Shown here: positions 6,787 through 13,715 of the stretch, piece by piece
Layout of the letters: each line of letters starts with the position of its first letter
Position numbering within the stretch: the first letter of the stretch is position 1
NCBI GenBank assembly: GCA_964571845.1
Contig: CAZNDM010000081.1
Location: 1-14,076, forward strand
Length of the DNA: 14,076 nt
Direction: 5' to 3'
Origin: WFZT01 sp964571845
GTDB taxonomy: Bacteria > Hydrothermota > Hydrothermia > B15-G9 > WFZT01
The notes under the pieces: generated by a model
Databases searched by the model: none
Told to the model about the DNA's origin: nothing
What the model saw: only the letters and a program-made list of their open reading frames with translations
Program-made: the position numbers and the translations under genes

Positions 6787-7674
6787 TCACCATCCTCTTG
6801 TTTGCAGCAGTTCCGACTCTGAGAGTTTAGTAACATCAACGCCCTTCATTGCCTGTCCGAGGGATCTGCTTATCCTTGCAAGTACTTTTGGATTGTCGTA
6901 GTAAGCAACTGCTTCGACAATGGCTTTTGCCATTCTGTCAGGGTCAGAGGACTTGAATATTCCACTACCCACGAAGACAGATTCAGCGCCGAGTTGCATC
7001 ATGAGAGCTGCATCAGCAGGTGTGGCAATACCGCCTGCCGCGAAATTTGGCACGGGCAATTTGCCATGCTCGGCCACCCATTTTACAAGCTCGTAAGGTG
7101 CGCCAAGTTTTTTCGCCTCTGACATGAGTTCTTCCTCTGGTAGTACCGTGAGTCTTCTGATCTGGCCCATTATCTTTCTCATGTGTCTCACTGCCTCGAC
7201 AACATTTCCCGTACCTGCTTCTCCTTTTGTTCTAATCATTGCAGCTCCCTCGCCTATTCTCCTCAGAGCCTCGCCGAGGTCCCGTGCACCACAGACAAAG
7301 GGGACTTTAAAGGCATGTTTATCTATGTGATGCTCTTCATCTGCTGGAGTAAGTACTTCTGATTCATCGATAAAGTCAACACCGAGCTCTTCAAGTATCT
7401 GTGCTTCGGCAAAATGGCCAATTCTGACTTTAGCCATCACCGGGATGGTAACAGCATCCATGATGGCTTCAATAATTGCGGGGTCAGCCATTCTGGCGAC
7501 TCCCCCTTCTTTTCTTATATCAGCAGGAACCCTTTCAAGTGCCATAACGGCAACGGCTCCCGCTTTTTCTGCAATCTTCGCCTGCTCCGGGGTCGTTACA
7601 TCCATAATGACCCCGCCTTTTAACATCTCCGCCAGTCCCACTTTCAGTCTATATGTGCCCTTCAAAATGTCCAT
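6787..7674 (-). CDS. pdxS: Pyridoxal 5'-phosphate synthase subunit PdxS
   Basis: PdxS is the lyase/synthase subunit of the DXP-independent vitamin B6 route. It builds PLP from ribose 5-phosphate, glyceraldehyde 3-phosphate and ammonia supplied by PdxT, normally as a 12-mer. The 295-residue sequence is highly conserved: GGVIMDVTTPEQA with D25, VMALERVPADIR (43-54), and PVMAKVRIGHFAEAQ with K82, the expected Schiff-base lysine. IRTKGEAGTG and AAGGIATPADAALMMQLG (phosphate-binding barrel loops) follow. A Shine-Dalgarno GGAGGTGAT (7680-7688) precedes ATG 7674, and a good promoter lies just upstream. It is the first gene of the pdxS-pdxT unit, probably continuing into the TIM-barrel-like gene and mobA. 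Confidence 0.98.
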   Translation of the reverse strand: MDILKGTYRLKVGLAEMLKGGVIMDVTTPEQAKIAEKAGAVAVMALERVPADIRKEGGVARMADPAIIEAIMDAVTIPVMAKVRIGHFAEAQILEELGVDFIDESEVLTPADEEHHIDKHAFKVPFVCGARDLGEALRRIGEGAAMIRTKGEAGTGNVVEAVRHMRKIMGQIRRLTVLPEEELMSEAKKLGAPYELVKWVAEHGKLPVPNFAAGGIATPADAALMMQLGAESVFVGSGIFKSSDPDRMAKAIVEAVAYYDNPKVLARISRSLGQAMKGVDVTKLSESELLQTRGW

Positions 7675-7705
7675 TACTTATCACCTCCGGGAATTTCTAA
7701 ATTTG

Positions 7706-7734
7706 ATTATACCACGCCATGACCAACTGTTCAA
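7706..7734 (-). promoter_or_regulatory. Sigma70-type promoter for pdxST
   Basis: On the coding strand TTGAAC (7729-7734) is followed after 17 nt by a perfect TATAAT (7706-7711). Transcription would start near 7699, giving a leader of about 25 nt that includes the pdxS Shine-Dalgarno GGAGGTGAT. It lies just after the stop of the upstream CPBP gene, so pdxST can be expressed apart from the rpsA unit. No terminator hairpin separates them, so read-through is also possible. Confidence 0.7.
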
Positions 7735-7743
7735 GATACCCGG

Positions 7744-8496
7744 CTACCCTCCAAAAAACAAAATCCAGGTGTAATCAATTAGTGCGTGCAAATAGGATGA
7801 ATTGGATACCCGTCCTGTCTTCAGATAAACATACCCATAGCCCATCCCGGCAATAGTGGCAAATAGAAAGTAAAGGAACCCACCCTCTGGACCATTGAGA
7901 TGGGCAATGCCAAAAATGAGTGATGAGATTAAAAGAGTTTTAAACATGCTGAATCTCCCCCTGAGAATTCTGAACAAGTATGCCCTGAAAAGCAATTCCT
8001 CTGGATAGGCAACCACAAAGAAAATCAATGGAAACGATAGAATGCCAGAAATACTCGTATTTACTCTCACACTCAAAAATCCCGTTGCAATTCCAGCAGG
8101 GATTAGTATTATCGCAAGCAAGGCGAAGACCTTTAGTATGGTTCCCCATTCCGTTGGCTTTACTGAAAAATCAATGGCTTCGTCTTTTTTAAGGAGATAG
8201 TGAGCAAGGAGCACAAGAGTGGTAAAATAACCTGAAAATTCTCCCTGCGAAAGATTTGCAGGTATCAAATCTAATTCAACAGGCAACCAGAAAAGTAAGA
8301 AATTGAGCTGATAGAAACCCAGCCGATCCATTATCAAAATTACTGAATAGATGGCAACCAGCCTGAGGAATGTGTTAACCGATACAAAAATCAAAGGCAG
8401 GATGAATACAAATCCCCAGATTGGTCTGTACTTTACCTTAACGAAGTTTCGATATTTTCCGCAGAATAGCAACAAGAATGGTATTATTTGCAACAA
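7744..8496 (-). CDS. CPBP family intramembrane metalloprotease
   Basis: This 250-residue polytopic membrane protein carries all three CPBP (Abi/CAAX protease and bacteriocin-processing) motifs. They are EExxxR at E166-E167-LLF-R171, FxxxH at F195-GIA-H199, and HxxxD at H237-ALI-D241 (the usual form is HxxxN/B). These residues form the glutamate/histidine active site inside the membrane, so the protein is probably an active intramembrane endopeptidase of the inner membrane. Members act in prenyl-protein processing, signalling or bacteriocin immunity; the substrate here is unknown. The start is TTG at 8496, supported by AAGGTGG (8504-8510) 7 nt upstream and by a 13-nt overlap with the preceding gene. 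The next in-frame ATG would remove 55 residues of membrane sequence. Confidence 0.85.
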   Translation of the reverse strand: MLQIIPFLLLFCGKYRNFVKVKYRPIWGFVFILPLIFVSVNTFLRLVAIYSVILIMDRLGFYQLNFLLFWLPVELDLIPANLSQGEFSGYFTTLVLLAHYLLKKDEAIDFSVKPTEWGTILKVFALLAIILIPAGIATGFLSVRVNTSISGILSFPLIFFVVAYPEELLFRAYLFRILRGRFSMFKTLLISSLIFGIAHLNGPEGGFLYFLFATIAGMGYGYVYLKTGRVSNSSYLHALIDYTWILFFGG

Positions 8497-9041
8497 TTTA
8501 CACCCACCTTCAATGCATGAGTGATGTTTTCAGGCAGAAAAATTAGAGCTGTAACAGCAAACGCATAGTGGAGAATCGCAGGAAGTGCAATCGTTCTGTA
8601 CCGCCTGTAGTAACTTGAAAAAATCAGAATCATAAGAAAGGTGGTGAAAACGAGGAACACATTGGGAATGTGAAAGATAGAGAAAATTATCGAAACTATG
8701 AACTTTGGTTCTTTTACAGCGTTCTCAAGATTTTCGTAAATGAAGCAGAAGACGACGAACTCCTGAAAAACGCTCCAGGGCAGGTAAAATAGAATCCACA
8801 GATCCGGTGTTCTGACATAGCTATTTAAAATTCCATAAATTGCCATGAGGCTCAATATTGAGGAGGAAAACAGGATAAGTGACTTGGATAATTTAAAAGC
8901 AAAGCAGGTCTTTTTTATCTCTGTGCCGATCAACGAGAGTAAGGCGATGAAAATGAAAAGAGTGGGGAGAACTCCCCACTCTATCATCAGTATCGAAATG
9001 GAAAAGGCTAAAGGTCTAAGAATGTACGAAGGAAAGGGCAT
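8484..9041 (-). CDS. Small polytopic membrane protein, degenerate CPBP-like
   Basis: This 185-residue protein is mostly hydrophobic, with about five or six membrane segments and no named family I can assign with certainty. It resembles a shortened, decayed CPBP domain. Q93-E94 stand where EExxxR is expected, with F98 instead of arginine. F120-SIF-H124 fits FxxxH. H158 fits the third motif, but A162 replaces the polar residue. It lies directly before an intact CPBP gene, so the two may be divergent duplicates. Loss of the first glutamate and the arginine suggests a non-catalytic partner or regulator. ATG 9041 overlaps the preceding stop by one base (TAATG) and has no close Shine-Dalgarno, indicating translational coupling. 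It could also be an unrelated membrane protein. Confidence 0.65.
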   Translation of the reverse strand: MPFPSYILRPLAFSISILMIEWGVLPTLFIFIALLSLIGTEIKKTCFAFKLSKSLILFSSSILSLMAIYGILNSYVRTPDLWILFYLPWSVFQEFVVFCFIYENLENAVKEPKFIVSIIFSIFHIPNVFLVFTTFLMILIFSSYYRRYRTIALPAILHYAFAVTALIFLPENITHALKVGVNCCK

Positions 9042-9682
9042 TACATTTTGAAATCATCCTTCGTAAGTCCGACATTGATTTTCAGGTCTTTGTAAATTGC
9101 CCTGTGGACGAGTTTTTCTCCTTCATACTCCTCTCTCACATAGGGCAGGTAGTTATCAGTTCTGATGTAGAGTCTTGCTCTATCAGCACCGTTCCACAGC
9201 GCAGGCTCAAGTCCTCTTGCCTCAAGTACAATGCATTCGATTCCATCCACTCTTCCACCAAATTCAGCCACTTTCACTTTGTCTTTGACTTTCATCCATG
9301 AGTTCAGGATAGAACCAAAGTCGCTTTTATCCACTCTGTGTCCTCTGAGTGAGAGGACTTTCTTGTCCGTGGGGTCAAGGGTGAGTTTTATTTTGGAAAG
9401 GATACCGCCCTTGTGCGCGCGAATCTTACCTGTCTCAGGGTTATACACGATCTCGGCACCCTTGCTTTTACCCTTGACAACCTTCATGTAGATCCAGTGA
9501 GGTTTCATGAACTTGTAAAGGTAAACGCGGTTCTCTTCTTTATCTCCCTTGGTCATGTGGCTGACGAGTGTGCACTGGTAGTCTTTTAGAGATTCAAATG
9601 CGGACAATGCTTTTGCCAGCACTGTGTCCGCACTGACCGGCGATAATGCAATCTGAAACATTAACAATAGTGATGTTAACAT
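9041..9682 (-). CDS. Secreted DUF1571/LolA-like protein
   Basis: The 213-residue product begins with a short hydrophobic signal-like segment (residues 2-17, probable cleavage SPVSA-D at 18/19), unusual in lacking an N-terminal Lys/Arg. The rest matches what I know of DUF1571, an uncharacterised family related in fold to LolA lipoprotein carriers. Visible landmarks are YQCTLV (35-40), KPHWIYMK (60-67), GAEIVY (75-80), HKGG (90-93), LDP (102-104) and RGHR (113-116). It also has a late LYIRTDNYLPYVREEYEGEKL segment typical of LolA-like sheets. It is probably a periplasmic, beta-rich, lipid- or lipoprotein-binding protein, but no function is established. The ATG is supported by AAGGAGG (9689-9695) 6 nt upstream. 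It follows rpsA by 47 bp and overlaps the next membrane gene by one base. Confidence 0.78.
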   Translation of the reverse strand: MLTSLLLMFQIALSPVSADTVLAKALSAFESLKDYQCTLVSHMTKGDKEENRVYLYKFMKPHWIYMKVVKGKSKGAEIVYNPETGKIRAHKGGILSKIKLTLDPTDKKVLSLRGHRVDKSDFGSILNSWMKVKDKVKVAEFGGRVDGIECIVLEARGLEPALWNGADRARLYIRTDNYLPYVREEYEGEKLVHRAIYKDLKINVGLTKDDFKM

Positions 9683-9693
9683 GATAAACCTCC

Positions 9694-9705
9694 TTAAAAT
9701 TTTAA
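9694..9705. repeat. 12-nt AT palindrome before the DUF1571 gene
   Basis: TTAAAATTTTAA is a perfect palindrome in the 47-bp rpsA to DUF1571 gap, directly joined to the Shine-Dalgarno. It may act as an unstructured AU-rich ribosome-loading element or may be chance in AT-rich sequence. Confidence 0.3.
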
Positions 9706-9729
9706 TTGTTGGCTAATTTAGTTCGCCGG

Positions 9730-11475
9730 TCAGTCCTCTTCTTTATTTTCCTCCTGAGATTCTTCCACTTTGAGCTCTTCGATGCGCTGAAGCTCAGCCT
9801 TCAGAATCTCACCGAGATTAATCTTGGCAGGTTCAGGTCTGTACCTTGCAACTTCTTCTTTTTCTTTTGCCCTGTAGTATTCCCTTTCAGAGAGAAGGAT
9901 TCTTTTTCTCTTGGGTTCAATCTTCATCACCTGAAGATTGAGTTCCTCACCCACCTGATAGTTTTTCGCAGGGTCTCCCTTCTTCTGAAGATGTGATACC
10001 GCGACAAATCCGTCGAGTCCCTTATCTACTTCAACGACGACACCCTTGTCTGTAATCTGTTTGATTGGAGCCTTGAGGTGAGTTCCAGGGGGAATCTTCT
10101 GTTCAATCTCGTCCCAGGGATTGGGGGAGAGATGTTTGAGTCCGAGATCGAGGAGTCTCTTTTTCTTGTCAATTTTGAGAACCTTGAGTCTGAGCTTCTG
10201 ACCTTTTCTCAGGGCTTCTTCAGGTCTTGCAAACTTTTGAGTCCATGAAATATCTGCCACATGCAGGAATCCTTCAATGCCATCCTCAAGTTCAATGTAA
10301 GCGCCATAATTCTCGAAGTCTTTCACGACTCCCTTGACAACGCTTCCGACAGGATACTTCTCCTCAATGAGTGCCCAGGGGTCGGGCTGAGCCTGTTTCA
10401 TTCCAAGGGATATTCTCTGCTTTTCCACATCGACATTCAGGACCACGACATCCACTCTTGCTCCCTCTTTAACGACCTCGGACGGGTGTCTCGGTGGTTT
10501 ACCCCATTTCATTTCAGAGATATGGACAAATCCCTCAATTCCTGGTTCGAGCTCCACAAAGATTCCGTAGTCAATGATCTTTTTAACCGTGCCCCTGACA
10601 GTGGATCCGACAGGATATTTTTCTTTGACCTTCTCCCACGGATGGGGCTGAAGGAGTTTCAGACTCAGGGAGACTTTGAAGTTTTCAGGATCAACCTCAA
10701 GAACTTTAACTTTGACTTTGTCACCGGGTTTTACCACCTCAGATGGGTGTCCGATTTTTGTCCATGAGAGTTCGGAAATGTAGATCAAGCCGTCAATGCC
10801 ACCTATGTCAACAAAGGCACCAAAGTCAGTAACATTTTTGACGACACCTTCGATGACATCGCCGGGTCGGATTTCCATGAGTTTCTGACGCAGTTTCTCC
10901 TGCTCTTCGAGCAGCACCTCGCGTCTCGAGACAACGATGTTTTTGCGAGCCTTGTTGATTTTGATAACCTTAACCGGGATGGTTTTACCGACAAAGGAAG
11001 GAATGTTCCTTACCTTGGTCAGGTCGAGCTGGGAACCAGGGAGAAATGCGTTGACGCCAAAAACTTCGACCATCAAGCCGCCTTTGACTGTTTTCAGAAC
11101 TTTCGCCTCAACTGTCATGTTGGATTGGTAGGCTTCTTTGATCTTGTCCCATGCGAGCAGGAAGTCTGCTTTGTGTTTGGAAACAATTGTCCGGCCATCT
11201 CTGCCATCGAGGGCATCAATGAACACATTGACCTCTTTTCCGGGGACCAGCTCTTCCTCTTTGAATTCGGACCTTGGAGCCACTCCCTCGGACTTTGCAC
11301 CTATGTCTATGTAAACTTCGTCTTTGAGGACTTTTACAATAGTCCCTTTTACTATGTCACCCTCTTTTGGGGGGTTGATCTTGCTCTCCAACAACTCAAC
11401 GAATCCTGCGTCATCACCTCCTTTCTGGTTTTTTACCTCTTCCGCCACATTATTTGCCCTTTCCTTCTCCTTCAT
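9730..11475 (-). CDS. rpsA: 30S ribosomal protein S1, six S1 domains
   Basis: S1 binds mRNA on the small ribosomal subunit and helps initiation. The 581-residue protein contains six S1 (OB-fold) repeats at about 38-103, 119-187, 204-272, 289-359, 376-446 and 463-532. The canonical pattern is clearest in repeats 3-5 (VTDFGAFVDIGGIDGLIYISELSW at 215-238; HPSEVV linkers; PxPW between repeats). Repeats 1 and 2 are diverged, as expected for the ribosome-binding half. Repeat 6 is less canonical and is followed by a charged, acidic tail (560-581). It is slightly longer than the 557 residues of E. coli S1. The best Shine-Dalgarno (AAAGGAGG) lies inside the last codons of ispH, with GGAGG 12 nt from the ATG, and AAGGA lies closer. 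It is the fourth gene of the cmk unit. Confidence 0.97.
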   Translation of the reverse strand: MKEKERANNVAEEVKNQKGGDDAGFVELLESKINPPKEGDIVKGTIVKVLKDEVYIDIGAKSEGVAPRSEFKEEELVPGKEVNVFIDALDGRDGRTIVSKHKADFLLAWDKIKEAYQSNMTVEAKVLKTVKGGLMVEVFGVNAFLPGSQLDLTKVRNIPSFVGKTIPVKVIKINKARKNIVVSRREVLLEEQEKLRQKLMEIRPGDVIEGVVKNVTDFGAFVDIGGIDGLIYISELSWTKIGHPSEVVKPGDKVKVKVLEVDPENFKVSLSLKLLQPHPWEKVKEKYPVGSTVRGTVKKIIDYGIFVELEPGIEGFVHISEMKWGKPPRHPSEVVKEGARVDVVVLNVDVEKQRISLGMKQAQPDPWALIEEKYPVGSVVKGVVKDFENYGAYIELEDGIEGFLHVADISWTQKFARPEEALRKGQKLRLKVLKIDKKKRLLDLGLKHLSPNPWDEIEQKIPPGTHLKAPIKQITDKGVVVEVDKGLDGFVAVSHLQKKGDPAKNYQVGEELNLQVMKIEPKRKRILLSEREYYRAKEKEEVARYRPEPAKINLGEILKAELQRIEELKVEESQEENKEED

Positions 11476-11482
11476 ACTATCC

Positions 11483-12328
11483 TTAAACCTCCTTTGTGAA
11501 AGATTTTATTTTTTCTGCTACCTGTTGCACTATCCACGGTGGAGTCGAAGCACCAGCTGTGATCCCCACCCTTTCCACTCCCTCAAACCACTCCTTTTTT
11601 AACTCGTCCGGTGATTCGATGTGATAGCTAACTGTCCCCTGCATCCTGCTCACCTCATAAAGTCTCTTCGTATTTGAACTATTCTTCCCACCAACGATGA
11701 TCATTACATCGGATCTCTTCGCAAGATCCGCCGTGATCTCCTGTCTCCTTTCAGTCACATAGCAACGGGTATTGATCGCACGAACCTCCTTTGCTGTTTT
11801 CAAAATTTCTCTTACCGTGTCTCCAAAGACATCGAATCTCGATGTTGTCTGAACGACCACACCTACCTTTTTGCCTTCAAAGTTGTAATTCTTCACATCC
11901 TCAGGGTTGTCAATTACCACAGCGTTGTCTTCCACATGCCCGAGTATTCCCTTTACCTCTGGATGATCCTTTTTCCCCACAATGACTACAAGATAACCCT
12001 CTTCGTAAAGCCTTCTCGCTGATAGTTGTGCATTATAGACAATAGGGCATGTAGCGTCAATTACCTTAAATCCTTTATTTTTCGCCTCTTCAATGACCTT
12101 TGGCGGAACTCCGTGCGTTCGAATGAAAATGGCTTTTTTGCTCGATTCTTCAAGTGAATTTACCGCCTTTATCCCCTTTTCTTCAAGCTCCCTCACAACT
12201 ATCGGATTGTGGATGATAGGACCAAGTGTATCAAACTCCTCGCCTCTTTCTATTGCTTTATTGATCATGTTTAATGCCCTCTGCACACCGTAGCAGAATC
12301 CGGCATCTTCAGCTATCTCGATAATCAT
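11483..12328 (-). CDS. ispH: 4-hydroxy-3-methylbut-2-enyl diphosphate reductase
   Basis: IspH is the last enzyme of the MEP isoprenoid pathway. It reduces HMBPP to IPP and DMAPP with a [4Fe-4S] cluster. The three cluster cysteines are present: C12 (GFCYGVQRA), C94 (DATCP) and C189 (NTRCYVTERRQ). Substrate-binding residues also appear: H40, H72 (RTHGVPP), H122 with E124 (DHPEVKG), T161-T162, S217-S218-N219 and S261 (ITAGASTPP). The length of 281 is usual for the family. Two local departures are visible. The DATCPxVxxxH histidine is Q101, and the NTIC position is NTRC. Neither is a cluster ligand. Its ATG overlaps the plsC stop by 4 nt (ATGA) and its 3' end carries the rpsA ribosome binding site. 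Bacterial ispH next to rpsA is a known arrangement. Confidence 0.96.
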   Translation of the reverse strand: MIIEIAEDAGFCYGVQRALNMINKAIERGEEFDTLGPIIHNPIVVRELEEKGIKAVNSLEESSKKAIFIRTHGVPPKVIEEAKNKGFKVIDATCPIVYNAQLSARRLYEEGYLVVIVGKKDHPEVKGILGHVEDNAVVIDNPEDVKNYNFEGKKVGVVVQTTSRFDVFGDTVREILKTAKEVRAINTRCYVTERRQEITADLAKRSDVMIIVGGKNSSNTKRLYEVSRMQGTVSYHIESPDELKKEWFEGVERVGITAGASTPPWIVQQVAEKIKSFTKEV

Positions 12329-12924
12329 GCTTCCTGCAGCATCCTCCTTATGGATTTTTCAATCTCTTTCGTTAAAAGCTTCATCCCGTCCTTCCCTTTG
12401 AAGCTGGAAGGATAAAGTGGATTTCCAAATTTAACCTTTAATTCTTCTTTTCTCAAGACCCATGTCCAGAAAGGTTTCCTCGGTCCCTTTATGTATGTGG
12501 GAACAACTGGGGAATCTGTTTTTATTGCAAGAAGGGCAACCCCTTCTTTAAATGGAAGAAGTTCCTTTTCCGTCCTGTTTCTTGTTCCTTCAGGAAAGAT
12601 GACCACAGCCTTTTCTTCTTTTAGGAGTTTCAAGGATTTCTTCAATGCGTCCTTTCCTCCGGTTAATCTTTTGATGGGGATTGCGTTGTAAGACTTTATA
12701 AGCCAGGCAAAAAGGGGATTGGGAATAAAAAGGTCCTCCTTGGCAAGAAAATAGAGCTCCCTCGGTGAAGCTATGCCCACAAGTGGAGGATCCCACGAAG
12801 AAATGTGGTTGGGCGCGATTATCACCCTCTTTTTTCGCCTCACATTCTTCTGTCCCTCCACCCTCATGCCAAAGAGGAATTTGAACAGATGATATAAGAT
12901 AATCCATGCAAATCCCCATTTCAT
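12325..12924 (-). CDS. plsC: 1-acyl-sn-glycerol-3-phosphate acyltransferase
   Basis: PlsC adds the second acyl chain to lysophosphatidic acid to make phosphatidic acid at the inner face of the membrane. The 199-residue protein shows the acyltransferase motifs in order: NHxxxxD at N39-H40-ISSW-D45, AKEDLF (61-66), FPEGTR (110-115, phosphate binding) and VVPTYI (140-145). The first 20 residues are hydrophobic (MKWGFAWIILYHLFKFLFGM) and probably anchor it to the membrane. The length is compact but normal. ATG 12924 overlaps the cmk stop (ATGA), with GGTGA 7 nt upstream of the start. The stop overlaps ispH in the same way. The exact acyl acceptor cannot be read from sequence. Confidence 0.93.
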   Translation of the reverse strand: MKWGFAWIILYHLFKFLFGMRVEGQKNVRRKKRVIIAPNHISSWDPPLVGIASPRELYFLAKEDLFIPNPLFAWLIKSYNAIPIKRLTGGKDALKKSLKLLKEEKAVVIFPEGTRNRTEKELLPFKEGVALLAIKTDSPVVPTYIKGPRKPFWTWVLRKEELKVKFGNPLYPSSFKGKDGMKLLTKEIEKSIRRMLQEA

Positions 12925-13601
12925 GGATCGTCACCAAATCTTTTCCTGACCTCCTCAATGATTTTCTCCACCTGTTCGTCAATTGTCAGATTTGTAGTGT
13001 CAAGGATAAACGCGTCTTCGGCCGGTTTGAGAGGGGCGAAAGCCCTGCTCGAGTCAATCTTATCCCTCGTCGCCAGTTCCTCCCTGACTTTCTCTGGCGA
13101 CACTTCTATTCCCTTCTCCTTGAGTTCTTTTACTCTTCTCCTCACCCTCTCCTCAAGTGAGGCTTTCATAAAAACCTTCAGGTCCGCGTCGGGGAGAACA
13201 TAGGTGCCGATGTCACGACCCTCAACCACGACTCCTCCCTTTTTTGCGAGTTTCCGCTGCAATTCAACGAGCACTTTTCTCACTCCTGGATACCGGGCAA
13301 CAATGGAAACCTTTTCTGATACCTCGGGACTCCTGATAGCACTTGAGACATCTTCTCCATCCATGTAGGTCTTCAGGACTCCATCAACGCATTCCTGCCA
13401 GATTTCAGTATTTTTTGCGACTTCTACCACCTTTTCCTCGTCTTCGGGATCGATCCCGAGTCTCAAAACCTTTAGCGTAACTGCCCTGTACATGGCACCC
13501 GTGTCTATGGGAGTTAAACCCAGCTTTCTGGCAAGGAGTTTTGCAGTCGTAGATTTACCCGATGCAGCGGGTCCGTCAATGGCAATGGTGAGGTTTTTCA
13601 T
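12921..13601 (-). CDS. cmk: (d)CMP kinase
   Basis: Cmk phosphorylates CMP and dCMP to the diphosphates. The 226-residue protein has the P-loop GPAASGKS (10-17), DTGAMYRAV (33-41) for nucleotide binding, VEGRDIGTYVLPDADLKVF (126-144), and the arginine-rich lid followed by RDKIDSSR (179-186). The C-terminal LDTTNLTIDEQV is typical of bacterial Cmk. It is the first gene of the seven-gene minus-strand unit. ATG 13601 lies only 12 nt after a TATAAT box and has no Shine-Dalgarno, so the mRNA is probably leaderless or nearly so. The stop overlaps the plsC start. Confidence 0.96.
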   Translation of the reverse strand: MKNLTIAIDGPAASGKSTTAKLLARKLGLTPIDTGAMYRAVTLKVLRLGIDPEDEEKVVEVAKNTEIWQECVDGVLKTYMDGEDVSSAIRSPEVSEKVSIVARYPGVRKVLVELQRKLAKKGGVVVEGRDIGTYVLPDADLKVFMKASLEERVRRRVKELKEKGIEVSPEKVREELATRDKIDSSRAFAPLKPAEDAFILDTTNLTIDEQVEKIIEEVRKRFGDDP

Positions 13602-13613
13602 AGGTTGGGTTAC

Positions 13614-13642
13614 ATTATATCCGTGGAGATAACTGAATTCAA
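13614..13642 (-). promoter_or_regulatory. Sigma70-type promoter for the cmk-plsC-ispH-rpsA unit
   Basis: On the coding strand TTGAAT (13637-13642) is followed after 17 nt by a perfect TATAAT (13614-13619). An A/T-rich run (about 13643-13671) upstream could serve as an UP element, as suits a highly expressed S1 operon. The -10 box ends 12 nt before the cmk ATG, predicting a leader of about 5-7 nt. Confidence 0.72.
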
Positions 13643-13715
13643 GTCAAAAAATGAGGGTGTTTGAAAAATATTTTACCGGTAATATCTTCACCTTTGTGTC
13701 AAAACTCCTTTCATT
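13643..13715. other. Upstream region of the cmk promoter with a 10-nt palindrome
   Basis: This A/T-rich stretch between the promoter and the right repeat array holds TTACCGGTAA (13673-13682), a perfect palindrome about 30 bp upstream of the -35 box. It could be an activator site or chance. I see no reading frame worth reporting: the open frame from 13651 runs through the repeat array and has no ribosome binding site. Confidence 0.35.

Noticed and set aside
6222..6839. Longer 205-residue form of PdxT
   Set aside because: The extra 18 residues overlap the pdxS coding end and precede the conserved MVIGILSIQG start. ATG 6785 is one base after the pdxS stop and has a suitable upstream purine run.
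10261..10767. 168-residue open frame on the + strand inside rpsA
   Set aside because: It is antisense to the repeated S1 domains, has no ribosome binding site and no recognisable domain. Long antisense frames are common opposite codon-biased genes.
12590..12982. 130-residue minus-strand frame overlapping plsC and cmk
   Set aside because: It is out of frame with the clear plsC and cmk motifs and has low-complexity Lys/Arg/Gly content.
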